DNA of 42,519 nt from the NCBI GenBank assembly GCA_023396615.1, contig JAEWVM010000076.1, positions 1 to 42,519 on the forward strand, written 5' to 3'. A program made the position numbers and the translations under genes. This document shows, piece by piece, positions 33,029 through 40,526 of this stretch. Source of the stretch: Spirochaetota bacterium. GTDB lineage: Bacteria > Spirochaetota > UBA4802 > JAFGJZ01. The notes below the pieces were generated by a model. It saw nothing but the letters and a program-made list of their open reading frames with translations, was not told the origin of the DNA and made no database searches. Position 1 is the stretch's first letter. Each line of letters starts with the position of its first letter.

Positions 33029-34009
33029 ATGAAATATTTGGTAACCGGTTCTGCCGGATTCATCGGATTTCATCTTTCAAAGCTTCTTTTGAAAGAAGGT
33101 CATGAGATAGTCGGTGTCGATAATCTTAATTCTTATTATCAGGTAAGTCTGAAATCCGCAAGAAATGAAATTCTTCTTAAGAATAAGAACTACAGTTTTC
33201 ATCACAAAGATATTTCTGACCGCGAATTTATACTGAAGCTTTTTAGTGATGAAAAGTTTGACGTTGTAATAAATCTTGCTGCTCAGGCAGGCGTTCGCTA
33301 TTCGCTTGATAATCCTTCCGCCTATATAGGAAGTAATATTGACGGATTTTTGTCAATACTTGAAGGATGCAGAAACAATCCCGTAAAACATTTAGTTTAT
33401 GCTTCCAGCTCATCAGTTTACGGCGCTAACAAGAAAACTCCTTTTTCAGAAAGCGATTACGTTGATAATCCCATATCGTTATATGCAGCTACGAAAAAAA
33501 GCAATGAGTTGATGGCTCACTGCTATTCGCATCTTTTCGATATTCCTGCAAGCGGGCTTAGGTTTTTTACGGTTTACGGCGAATACGGAAGACCTGATAT
33601 GGCGTATTTTAAATTTACAGATAAAATTGTCCAAGGTCAGGAAATTGAGGTTTATAATAACGGTGATATGCTGAGAGATTTTACTTTTGTGGATGATATT
33701 GTTTCCGGAATAATGTCGGTGGCTTCTCATATTCCTCAGCCGGGTTATTCCGCCGAAAGCGGTGCAAAACATATAGTTTATAATATCGGAAACAATAATC
33801 CTGTTAAGCTTGAGTATTTCATTGAAGTTCTTGAGAAAAATCTCGGAACAAAAGCATTAAAGAAATATATGCCGATGCAGCCGGGTGACGTATACTCAAC
33901 ATTTGCAGATATTTCTCTGCTTAACTCTAAAACCGGATGGAAACCTAAAACATCTATAGAAGAAGGTCTTGCGCGTTTTGTTGAATGGTATAAAAGTTTT
34001 TACAGGTGA
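33029..34009 (+). CDS. NAD-dependent epimerase, UDP-glucuronate 4-epimerase-like
   Basis: 326 residues of the extended short-chain dehydrogenase family. Seen: NAD-binding GSAGFIG (7-13), NLAAQAGVRYSLDNP (about 88-102), Ser region ASSSSVYG and catalytic Tyr-Lys in LYAATKKSNE. RFFTVYGEYGRPDMA is characteristic of UDP-glucuronate 4-epimerases (UDP-GlcA to UDP-GalA), used for LPS, capsule or exopolysaccharide sugars. UDP-glucose 4-epimerase is the main alternative. No glycosyltransferase is beside it, so it may be a standalone supplier. Confidence 0.88.
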   Translation: MKYLVTGSAGFIGFHLSKLLLKEGHEIVGVDNLNSYYQVSLKSARNEILLKNKNYSFHHKDISDREFILKLFSDEKFDVVINLAAQAGVRYSLDNPSAYIGSNIDGFLSILEGCRNNPVKHLVYASSSSVYGANKKTPFSESDYVDNPISLYAATKKSNELMAHCYSHLFDIPASGLRFFTVYGEYGRPDMAYFKFTDKIVQGQEIEVYNNGDMLRDFTFVDDIVSGIMSVASHIPQPGYSAESGAKHIVYNIGNNNPVKLEYFIEVLEKNLGTKALKKYMPMQPGDVYSTFADISLLNSKTGWKPKTSIEEGLARFVEWYKSFYR

Positions 34010-34033
34010 AGTTATGATTTAAAACGATAAAGG

Positions 34034-34051
34034 GGCTGTCGAAAGACAGCC
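34034..34051 (+). terminator. Hairpin after the epimerase gene
   Basis: GGCTGTC-GAAA-GACAGCC: a 7-bp stem with a GNRA-type loop, 25 bases after the stop codon, followed by GTTATTAT. It lacks a full T-tract but probably ends the forward transcript. Confidence 0.55.
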
Positions 34052-34069
34052 GTTATTATGCTCAAATAA

Positions 34070-34094
34070 AATACCCCGGAAGAACCGGGGTATT
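34070..34094 (-). terminator. Rho-independent terminator of tRNA-Gly
   Basis: On the reverse strand, AATACCCCGG / CCGGGGTATT (10-bp stem, 5-base loop) followed by TTTATTT, starting 4 bases beyond the tRNA 3' end. Confidence 0.85.
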
Positions 34095-34097
34095 ATG

Positions 34098-34168
34098 AGC
34101 GGGTAGTGGGAATCGAACCCACGCAATCAGCTTGGAAGGCTGAAGTTCTACCATTGAACTACACCCGC
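34098..34168 (-). tRNA. tRNA-Gly (anticodon TCC)
   Basis: 71-base cloverleaf on the reverse strand: acceptor GCGGGTG/TACCCGC (one G-T pair), D-arm, anticodon loop CTTCCAA with TCC, T-arm GGTTCGATTCC. Discriminator is T, as in bacterial tRNA-Gly. CCA is not encoded. A TTGACA lies at 34212-34207 upstream on the same strand, with a weak -10. Confidence 0.95.
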
Positions 34169-34230
34169 AATTGCTTATGTATCCATAAAAAAGAAATGGA
34201 TATTATTGTCAAATATATTTCTAAGAATTT

Positions 34231-34261
34231 AGTGAAAAATCTGATAATTAGATTTTTCATT
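34231..34261. repeat. AT-rich inverted repeat upstream of the lipoprotein cluster
   Basis: TGAAAAATCT / AGATTTTTCA (34233-34242 / 34250-34259), extendable by one G-T and one A-T pair. It is in a 263-base, very AT-rich gap (34169-34431) between tRNA-Gly and the PPC lipoprotein gene. The gap otherwise shows no ORF or clear promoter; the leader has TTGTCA near 34365 without a good -10. Confidence 0.35.
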
Positions 34262-34431
34262 AGTCTTTAAAATAATATTAGATGTTAAAAACCCATTTAT
34301 CGAATTATAAAAAATAATTTGAAATAACTAATTTTTTAAATTTAATGTTTTTTATTATGAATCTTTGTCAAAATTAAAAATACTTGCGCTTCTTTTGTAT
34401 ATCAGTTATTTTGAAATTCATGGAGTTGAAG

Positions 34432-35952
34432 ATGAAATACATATTGCTATTGCTGATAATTGTTTTTTCGGCTGGCTGTACCCGCAAGATTCAATTTGAA
34501 GTTGAACCGAACAATAATTTAAATGAAGCTAATGAGATAAATATTAAATCTGAAGTAAAAGGAAAAATTTCATCTGCTTCAGATAAAGATTATTTCACGT
34601 TTTCTACAGACTCTGAAGTTAATGTGAGAATCGAAGTTTCTGCTCTAAAGGGTATTAATCATGCATTCGGTGTTTTTTCAGCATCCGGCGGAGAGGGAGC
34701 GGTAATTAAATATGTCGATGATGCGCGTAAATCCTCGCCTGAAAAAATAGCGAATCTGACTCTTTCAAAAGGTAAATATTATATAGCTGTCAGTCACGGT
34801 GAACGTGATGAAAAAAAAGGGGATGATTCGGCAGAGTATGTTCTCTCCATTTATCCGTCAGACAGTTCTATCTCGGAAATTGAACCTAATGATTTTTTTG
34901 ATTCAGCCCAGAAAATTGAATATGGATCTGAAATTACAGGATATTTCTCGCCTGCTTTTAATAAACTCAATCAGAATAGTAAAGGCAGATATAGAGAAGA
35001 GGATATTTTTTATTTTTCGGTAGATGCTTCAGAAGAAAATCCGGCAGTCATTGATGTTTCTTTAAGTGCGGTAAAAGGCATTAATTCAGTTATAGAAATA
35101 TGTGATGCCGACGGTAATTCTGTTTTTACGGCAGATTTTTCCGGTGAAGGTAAAGCTGAATCCGTAAACGGGCTGGGCCTCATGAAGAGCGGAAATTATT
35201 ACGTTCGGATATATTCGAAATCTATGACGGAAAATTCAGAAGAAAAATATTACTTTTCGCTGAAGAAGGGTAATTTTTCTCCGGATAGAGAACTTGAAAG
35301 CAATGATGATTTCGGAAAAGCCAATCCTCTTCAGGATAAAATATCAGGAACGGTATCTGATTCGAAAGATATTGATTATTTTTTCAGATCAAGTGAATCC
35401 GGAAGATTTTATTCCGTAACAGTTCTCGGCAAGGCTGTTAAGGCATCCATATTTGATAAATCGTACAGAAAATTATATTCTTCTGATAATACTTCCGGTT
35501 CAATTATTTTCCCGAATATATTTTGTGACGGAGGTTATTATATATCAGTTTCATCCAGACATACATCGGAACCTCAGGATTATACCGTTTCTATTTCCGA
35601 ATATGAAGCGGAAAAAGAATTTGAAACAGAGCCTAATGATACTATCAAGTCAGCAGAAGCCGTTGAAGATTCAGTTAAAGGATATTATTCTTACAGCGGT
35701 GATAAGGATTATTATAAAATTAATCCTGGATCGAGAGAGAAAATAAAGTTTAAAATAAGAGGTATTGATGATACGGAGATGACTTTTTCGGTTACGGATC
35801 CTCTCGGTTACCGGATAAAAACCGTATCTGTAAAAGGATCATCCGAAATCGAATTCTCGGAAACTATAGATGTTTCTGCTTATTTGATTGTTGAATTTTC
35901 AGGAAATGTTTCTGATTCAGATTACAGCATTGATATGATAAAACAGAGGTGA
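34432..35952 (+). CDS. Lipoprotein with four PPC-like repeats
   Basis: 506 residues from the chosen ATG at 34432, which has GGAG 6 bases upstream and begins a lipoprotein signal MKYILLLLIIVFSAGC. The longer frame from 34384 would bury this signal. The mature protein holds four repeats related to the bacterial pre-peptidase C-terminal (PPC) beta-sandwich, each opening with an E-P/S-N-D/N-type motif (VEPNNNLNEA, IEPNDFFDSA, LESNDDFGKA, TEPNDTIKSA) and containing a D-x-D-Y-F/Y strand (KDYFTF, EDIFYF, IDYFFR, KDYYKI). PPC domains usually trail secreted proteases; here they stand alone without a catalytic domain. First of a run of envelope genes; stop overlaps the next gene region. Confidence 0.85.
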   Translation: MKYILLLLIIVFSAGCTRKIQFEVEPNNNLNEANEINIKSEVKGKISSASDKDYFTFSTDSEVNVRIEVSALKGINHAFGVFSASGGEGAVIKYVDDARKSSPEKIANLTLSKGKYYIAVSHGERDEKKGDDSAEYVLSIYPSDSSISEIEPNDFFDSAQKIEYGSEITGYFSPAFNKLNQNSKGRYREEDIFYFSVDASEENPAVIDVSLSAVKGINSVIEICDADGNSVFTADFSGEGKAESVNGLGLMKSGNYYVRIYSKSMTENSEEKYYFSLKKGNFSPDRELESNDDFGKANPLQDKISGTVSDSKDIDYFFRSSESGRFYSVTVLGKAVKASIFDKSYRKLYSSDNTSGSIIFPNIFCDGGYYISVSSRHTSEPQDYTVSISEYEAEKEFETEPNDTIKSAEAVEDSVKGYYSYSGDKDYYKINPGSREKIKFKIRGIDDTEMTFSVTDPLGYRIKTVSVKGSSEIEFSETIDVSAYLIVEFSGNVSDSDYSIDMIKQR

Positions 35953-35954
35953 AT

Positions 35955-36464
35955 ATGAAAATGATATTTATTTGGTTTCTGGCGGCTGCAGCTGCCTGTT
36001 CGGGAGGAAGTTCGGTAATGAAAAACGATCCGGTCATTTTAAGCGGATCAGCATCAAATACAAATCCTTCGGGGATTTCAGGCTCAGAGTTTAAGGTTCC
36101 GTATAATTATAATGTTAAACTTATTATTAAAGATTCAACTGTAAATAATCCAAATGACGATAAAAGATGTTTTTATAAAGTGTTTGTAAATAAGGTTGAA
36201 GCCGGAAGAAGTACCATCGGCCTAGAATCGCAGGAAAAACATATTGAATTCAAGCTTGAGAATAACAGACACCTTATTAAGGTTGAGAAATATGTTCTTA
36301 ACGAAAAAAAAGGATCTTATGAGAAGGTTAATAATATTGATCAGCCTAAGCCTGATTTTATTTATTTTGATTCTTCAAGCGATAGAATTCTGATAATAGA
36401 ATTAAATCACAAGTCGGCTTCGGGGAATAGCGGTGAATTTACGTTAAGTTTTGAAAAAAAATAA
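35955..36464 (+). CDS. Small lipoprotein of unknown function
   Basis: 169 residues from ATG 35955 (AGAGGTG upstream); the alternative GTG at 35949 overlaps the preceding stop. Signal MKMIFIWFLAAAAACSGG has a lipobox-like AAAAC. The mature part (about 150 residues) begins with a Ser/Asn/Gly-rich linker, then a beta-rich domain. Family unknown. Two bases after the PPC lipoprotein stop, so clearly co-transcribed. Confidence 0.75.
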   Translation: MKMIFIWFLAAAAACSGGSSVMKNDPVILSGSASNTNPSGISGSEFKVPYNYNVKLIIKDSTVNNPNDDKRCFYKVFVNKVEAGRSTIGLESQEKHIEFKLENNRHLIKVEKYVLNEKKGSYEKVNNIDQPKPDFIYFDSSSDRILIIELNHKSASGNSGEFTLSFEKK

Positions 36465-36475
36465 GAGGTGATTAT

Positions 36476-37246
36476 ATGAAAAAGACAGCTCTGCCGTTGA
36501 TTTTTCTTGTTTTGTTATTTTGTTCAGGATGTTTTGACATCATTCAGTATTTTGAAGTCGACAAGGGAGTTTTTTCTTCAAAAATGAGAGTTTCTTTTTC
36601 GAAAGAATTTTCGAAAAATGAAACTTCTCTTCCTCAAAAAGACTCATTTCAGAATAATCCTAAATTAAAAGAACTTGGTTTTAAAATTAAAACATCGACT
36701 GTAAATACACAGTTTGATCAGCACATGATTATAGATATATCGGCACCGGAATCGGCTATCAAAAAGCGTATAGAGGATATGCCGTTCGGTCTTATTCCTT
36801 ATAAGGATAAAGCAGGTCAGTACCTTTTTATTTTTAAAAATGAAAAAGAGGGTGGAAATACTGAAAGTGATAAAATGGCAAATATGATGATGGCATCGGT
36901 TAAATACAGGATGATGTTTGGAAAGAAAATGGTTCCTGCTGTATGTAAAATATTTACAGCGGAGAATCCCAAAGGTGCCGATGTTTCAATTGAAAAATTC
37001 GGAGATATTTCGTATGTCGACTTTCCGTTTATGAGTGTTTTCACAGGTGATGTAATTCTTCTATTTTCAACTTCAAAAAAGACTGATATTTCCGAGGCTC
37101 GCGATATACTACTTGCGAATATTGCAAAGAGAAAAGCAATTAACGAGAAGAAAGAAGAAGTACAGTCCGAAGAAAATGCTGATGTTGAAGCAGAAACTGA
37201 ACAGGATGTCGAAAAAGTTCCAAATGAAGATATAGAAATTCAGTAA
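36476..37246 (+). CDS. Lipoprotein of unknown function with acidic tail
   Basis: 256 residues. Lipoprotein signal MKKTALPLIFLVLLFCSGC; GAGGTG upstream. The mature N-terminal part (FDIIQYFEVDKGVFSSKMRVSFSK) and a later VDFPFMSVFTGDVILLFSTSKK suggest a beta-rich fold. Residues about 220-256 are Glu/Asp/Lys rich, low complexity. No family recognised. Third gene of the lipoprotein operon, which is closed by the hairpin at 37274-37309. Confidence 0.75.
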   Translation: MKKTALPLIFLVLLFCSGCFDIIQYFEVDKGVFSSKMRVSFSKEFSKNETSLPQKDSFQNNPKLKELGFKIKTSTVNTQFDQHMIIDISAPESAIKKRIEDMPFGLIPYKDKAGQYLFIFKNEKEGGNTESDKMANMMMASVKYRMMFGKKMVPAVCKIFTAENPKGADVSIEKFGDISYVDFPFMSVFTGDVILLFSTSKKTDISEARDILLANIAKRKAINEKKEEVQSEENADVEAETEQDVEKVPNEDIEIQ

Positions 37247-37273
37247 TTTTAACTATCTTTAAAAGAGATCTCA

Positions 37274-37313
37274 ATTTACCGGAATGTCTTTCCCGGCATT
37301 CCGGTAAATATTT
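37274..37313 (+). terminator. Terminator of the lipoprotein operon
   Basis: A 13-bp perfect stem ATTTACCGGAATG / CATTCCGGTAAAT (10-base loop) followed by ATTTT. Confidence 0.8.
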
Positions 37314-37356
37314 TAACGTAGTTTAAAAAGTTATTGCAGAATTTTTATGCGACATA

Positions 37357-37391
37357 ATATATTATCCTTATTGGATAATATATCCTTTTTT
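37357..37391 (+). promoter_or_regulatory. Hairpin plus T-run immediately upstream of the 37400 gene
   Basis: ATATATTATCC / GGATAATATAT (37357-37367 / 37373-37383, 5-base loop) then CCTTTTTT. It has a terminator-like shape, but ends 9 bases before the ribosome-binding site GGGGCG and 17 before the ATG. It could be an attenuator for the following genes or a palindromic operator over the promoter. Function is inferred. Confidence 0.45.
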
Positions 37392-37399
37392 GGGGCGAA

Positions 37400-37861
37400 A
37401 TGAAAAAAATAATACTATTTATGTCATTGCTTTTTTCGTTAGGACTTAACGCCGGGTCTGATTCTGCTTTTGCAAAAGCAAGTGATGATATGCGTTTTGA
37501 TAATGCATATCAGTTTTATAGACTCGAACAGTATGATAAAGCTTTAATTCTTCTTCAGGAATATCTTGAAGTGTATGAGGACGGTTCTCACCGTGAAACC
37601 GCTTTTGATTATCTCGCCGGAATTTACTTTATGAGGTATGATTATCGGAAAGCGCTTAAAGTTTATCTTGCGCATTTTGAAGAATTCAGTGATACGGAAG
37701 AAGGCGTTCGGGCCTATTATAATGCGGGGATATGCTACCGTAAGATGGGAATGAAAGCAGATGCTGAAAAAGTTTTCACTACCATCATCAGTGAGTATTC
37801 AGCGTTTCAGTCCGCGTCAGATGCAAGAATGCAGCTTGATGTTCAGAATATAATAAAATAG
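37400..37861 (+). CDS. Secreted TPR-repeat protein
   Basis: 153 residues. Signal peptide MKKIILFMSLLFSLGLNAG, cleavage near 18-19. Then about three tetratricopeptide-like helical pairs (DNAYQFYRLEQYDKALILLQEYLE; ETAFDYLAGIYFMRYDYRKALKVY; VRAYYNAGICYRKMGMKADAEKVFTTII). It resembles the C-terminal half of CpoB/YbgF-type periplasmic proteins, but without the coiled coil. Acts as a scaffold in the periplasm or is secreted. 11 bases before the polysaccharide deacetylase, so probably co-transcribed. Confidence 0.82.
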   Translation: MKKIILFMSLLFSLGLNAGSDSAFAKASDDMRFDNAYQFYRLEQYDKALILLQEYLEVYEDGSHRETAFDYLAGIYFMRYDYRKALKVYLAHFEEFSDTEEGVRAYYNAGICYRKMGMKADAEKVFTTIISEYSAFQSASDARMQLDVQNIIK

Positions 37862-37872
37862 TTTGAGGCAGT

Positions 37873-38697
37873 ATGTTCAGGTTTTTGATTTCTCTGTTGT
37901 TGTTATTTCCTGTGTTGCTTTTTTCGCAGGGCGAGGTTTTTGTTTTGTGTTATCACACTTTTTTAGACAAGAAAAAGGTGGATACTGATATTTCTCCGGC
38001 CGAATTCGAGAGACATATTAATGAAATTGAATCAATAGGTTACCGTTTCGTCAGTATGGAAGATATATATCTTAATAGAGTATACGGTAAAAAAAATATT
38101 CTCCTGACTATTGATGACGGAAATCACAGTGTAAAAAATATTTATGAATCAGTTTTGATGAAAAAAAATATTAAACCGGTTTTATTTATATCTCCAGCAA
38201 TAATCGGAAAAGTTAAGTATGCGTTGAAATCTGATGATCTAAAATATTACCAGGATTGCGGTGCTACATTGGGCGGACACGGTTATTATCATATGTATGT
38301 GAATGAAAAGCTGTATAACGATGACAGAGCGACATTTAACCGTGAGATATATCATTCAAAGAAATGGTTGGATCAGGTTTCCGGCAGAGAAACTAGAATA
38401 TATGCCTATCCTTTCGGGGTTTTTTCTCCTGTTACAAAAGAACATCTTATTAAAGCCGGTTTCCGTGCTTCGTTTTCACTTAGACGCGGATATATGAAAG
38501 TTCCAATTTATATGAATGATGATCTTTTTGACCTTCCAAGATGGATGGTTACAAAAAGAAGCTGGCCGGAAATAATAAATAAGTTAAAGCGCGAAGCAGG
38601 CCGTTTTCCTGAAAACAACATGGCTTCTCAAAAAATTAAAAATACTTTGAGCGCAGACAAGGATTCCAAGAGCAGAAAACAAAAGATTCAAAAATAG
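37873..38697 (+). CDS. Secreted polysaccharide deacetylase (NodB-type)
   Basis: 274 residues, signal peptide MFRFLISLLLLFPVLLFSQG. NodB homology domain: VLCYHTF, then TIDDGNHS with the catalytic/metal Asp residues (about 79-86), GGHGYYH with the metal-binding His pair (about 134-140), and IYAYPFG. It removes acetyl groups from GlcNAc polymers; possible targets are peptidoglycan, biofilm polysaccharide or lipid-linked sugars. C-terminal 40 residues are Lys/Ser-rich and lack a known domain. Its 3' end overlaps the convergent receptor gene by 10 bases. Confidence 0.88.
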   Translation: MFRFLISLLLLFPVLLFSQGEVFVLCYHTFLDKKKVDTDISPAEFERHINEIESIGYRFVSMEDIYLNRVYGKKNILLTIDDGNHSVKNIYESVLMKKNIKPVLFISPAIIGKVKYALKSDDLKYYQDCGATLGGHGYYHMYVNEKLYNDDRATFNREIYHSKKWLDQVSGRETRIYAYPFGVFSPVTKEHLIKAGFRASFSLRRGYMKVPIYMNDDLFDLPRWMVTKRSWPEIINKLKREAGRFPENNMASQKIKNTLSADKDSKSRKQKIQK

Positions 38698-40238
38698 TAG
38701 CAGATACCTGCTGTAAGTTCTCTGCTTCCGGTACCGTCTTCCTTGTTTAGAATATCCGTGATTCCGGCCTCTATCCTGAGGTCGTAAACGGGTATTGACA
38801 CTTCTGCACCTGCGATGCAGTCATCAGTTGTTTTTCCGGAAAGCTTTACTGAAGCGGAAAAATAGGGCTGCATTTTTCCGGGTCCGGAAACTGTTGCGAA
38901 GAAATCCCCGGTTTTTTTACCTGAATTTATTTTTTGAATATGGTTTATACCAAGTGAGATGAGTTGCAGATTTAAAGAAGCATTATTGGATATTTCATAA
39001 TGCTTTTTGCCTTTTACTTCGAATTTATTCCTGTCTTCACTGGTATAAATTTTTGAAACGATGCTCTTTAGATAAAAATAATCGTAATATGTAATTTGAA
39101 AACCTGTATAGATGCTTGTTTCAGTTACAGGATTATCAAATAAGACCTTATCGGATATTATTTCTTTCAATCCATTACTGGATTCCCCGGATATTCCTGC
39201 GAATAATTTGATCTTTTCATTAAATATTTTTAAAGCTATGTCTGAATTGCCTGAAAAGAAAACTTTCTCAGAAGTATATCCTTTTGCCGAAAAATATGAA
39301 TTAAATTCAAAATGCTCTTTTGTATAATAAATACCTGCGAATGAGTTGTGAAAATTCAGTTTGGCGGTTTCATCACCTTCTCTGAAATCGGATCTGCCGA
39401 ATCCCGCTGAAATCTCAGTCGTTAAATCAGGTGATAAATTGAAAACAATTACAGCTTTTGATGATTTTGATTTGTCGGTTATATCGTCGTCTGTCTGATT
39501 TAACATATTTAAAATACCTTTCGCTTCTATGAAAGGATTCGGTTCATAAAGCAAAGAATATGATGAATTCATGGTGATATTGCTTTTATTCTTTTGGTCA
39601 AAGTAAGATAAATTAAAACTGCTTTGTATCTTATCAGAGTGGATATATTTTGCCGACGATACGATTGCATCGGCGGAGTTTTTCTTTGTTCCGTTAAAAC
39701 TATTTCCCGGTCTTGACATTTCTTTATCAGCAGAAACAGCAGCGTTGAAGTTGACTTCAAGAAGTCCGGAAGTATAATTTGCGTTCGCAGAAGTTAAACT
39801 TTTCCCGTTAGAGAAATATACTGAGTGAATTGAATTATTTCCGCATGAACCCTGCGTGATGATGTTTATTGATTTCCTTTTTTGAATGCTGTTTGAAGCT
39901 GTATGGTTTTTATCTGATACTTCAATTCTTGCAATTACCGAATTGGGCATATTTTTAAGTATATCGGCATTATTTCCGATGAAATTTCCGTTAATGAAGA
40001 CGGAATATTCATTCAAAGCGGTAAATCTCTGTTTAAGGATATCATATACCGAATAATATCGTATCTGATTGAGTTCTTCCGGTGAAACTGTTTCTATAGA
40101 AGTGTTTAATTCTTCCGAAGATCTGCCTCCGAAAAGATTAATAGGTGTTTTATGTTTGCCGTAGAGATAGTCCGGATTAAATTTTTCCGCATATAAATTA
40201 AGAGAAAAAAATACTATTAAAAGCAGAGATTTTTTCAT
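38688..40238 (-). CDS. TonB-dependent-receptor-like outer-membrane protein with compact plug
   Basis: 516 residues: signal peptide MKKSLLLIVFFSLNLYA, a short plug-like domain (about 48-130: ETVSPEELNQIRYYSVYDILKQ, VFINGNFIGN, VIARIEVSDKN, SINIITQG), then a beta-barrel of about 380 residues ending in Phe (GICYYF). Compared with usual plugs, the segment carrying the V-R-G motif between the first helix and the V-D-G strand is absent, and no clear TonB box is seen. Residues LGRSD-type strands and DILNK near the end fit a barrel. Divergent from the BtuB-like gene. It could be a receptor for a related ligand or a passive porin-like derivative. Confidence 0.75.
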   Translation of the reverse strand: MKKSLLLIVFFSLNLYAEKFNPDYLYGKHKTPINLFGGRSSEELNTSIETVSPEELNQIRYYSVYDILKQRFTALNEYSVFINGNFIGNNADILKNMPNSVIARIEVSDKNHTASNSIQKRKSINIITQGSCGNNSIHSVYFSNGKSLTSANANYTSGLLEVNFNAAVSADKEMSRPGNSFNGTKKNSADAIVSSAKYIHSDKIQSSFNLSYFDQKNKSNITMNSSYSLLYEPNPFIEAKGILNMLNQTDDDITDKSKSSKAVIVFNLSPDLTTEISAGFGRSDFREGDETAKLNFHNSFAGIYYTKEHFEFNSYFSAKGYTSEKVFFSGNSDIALKIFNEKIKLFAGISGESSNGLKEIISDKVLFDNPVTETSIYTGFQITYYDYFYLKSIVSKIYTSEDRNKFEVKGKKHYEISNNASLNLQLISLGINHIQKINSGKKTGDFFATVSGPGKMQPYFSASVKLSGKTTDDCIAGAEVSIPVYDLRIEAGITDILNKEDGTGSRELTAGICYYF

Positions 40239-40287
40239 AACTATTCCGTTTGTTTTTACTATTACCGTTCTATTATGCTTTTTATGG

Positions 40288-40302
40288 CAAGCATTTTGCT
40301 TG
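40288..40302. promoter_or_regulatory. Palindromic operator-like site between the two receptor genes
   Basis: CAAGCA-TTT-TGCTTG, a 15-base perfect dyad at 40288-40302. It overlaps a TTGACA (40300-40305) that would be the -35 of a forward promoter, though no matching -10 is clear. It sits upstream of the riboswitch. A repressor site is plausible but unproven. Confidence 0.35.
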
Positions 40303-40310
40303 ACAGTTTA

Positions 40311-40462
40311 GGCGTCAAAATAATGCTTTCAAAGCCGTCGCTCTGACGGCGGGAGGAAGTCGGGTTAGAATCCCGCGCTGGTCCGCAACCGTGATTCGCT
40401 TAAAGCGATAAGCCGGATCTTCCCTGGGCCGAAACCTCGGGAACAAAGGTACGGTCTGACGT
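40311..40462 (+). promoter_or_regulatory. Cobalamin (vitamin B12) riboswitch aptamer
   Basis: A P1 stem (GCGTCA 40312-40317 with TGACGT 40457-40462), a GCCGTC/GACGGC hairpin, then the conserved core: GGGAGGAAGTCGGGTTAGAA, followed by CCCGC and GGTCCGCAACCGTGA, and a B12-box-like AAGCCGGATCTTCCCTGG. This matches the cobalamin riboswitch pattern well; the B12-box end deviates from the common ACCTGCC. It lies 64 bases before a TonB receptor start, the usual context for B12 uptake control. Confidence 0.9.
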
Positions 40463-40502
40463 AAGTGTTTCACTTCGCAGGCATGCATTTCTTAAGTTTA
40501 GG

Positions 40503-40523
40503 CCCCATATTTAAAATGGGGGA
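40503..40523 (+). promoter_or_regulatory. Expression platform: hairpin over the btuB ribosome-binding site
   Basis: CCCCAT (40503-40508) pairs with ATGGGG (40516-40521), whose G-run is the Shine-Dalgarno (GGGGGA, 40518-40523) of the ATG at 40527. B12-bound folding would be expected to favour this closed form and block translation. The 6-bp stem is seen; the switch is inferred. Confidence 0.6.
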
Positions 40524-40526
40524 TTT

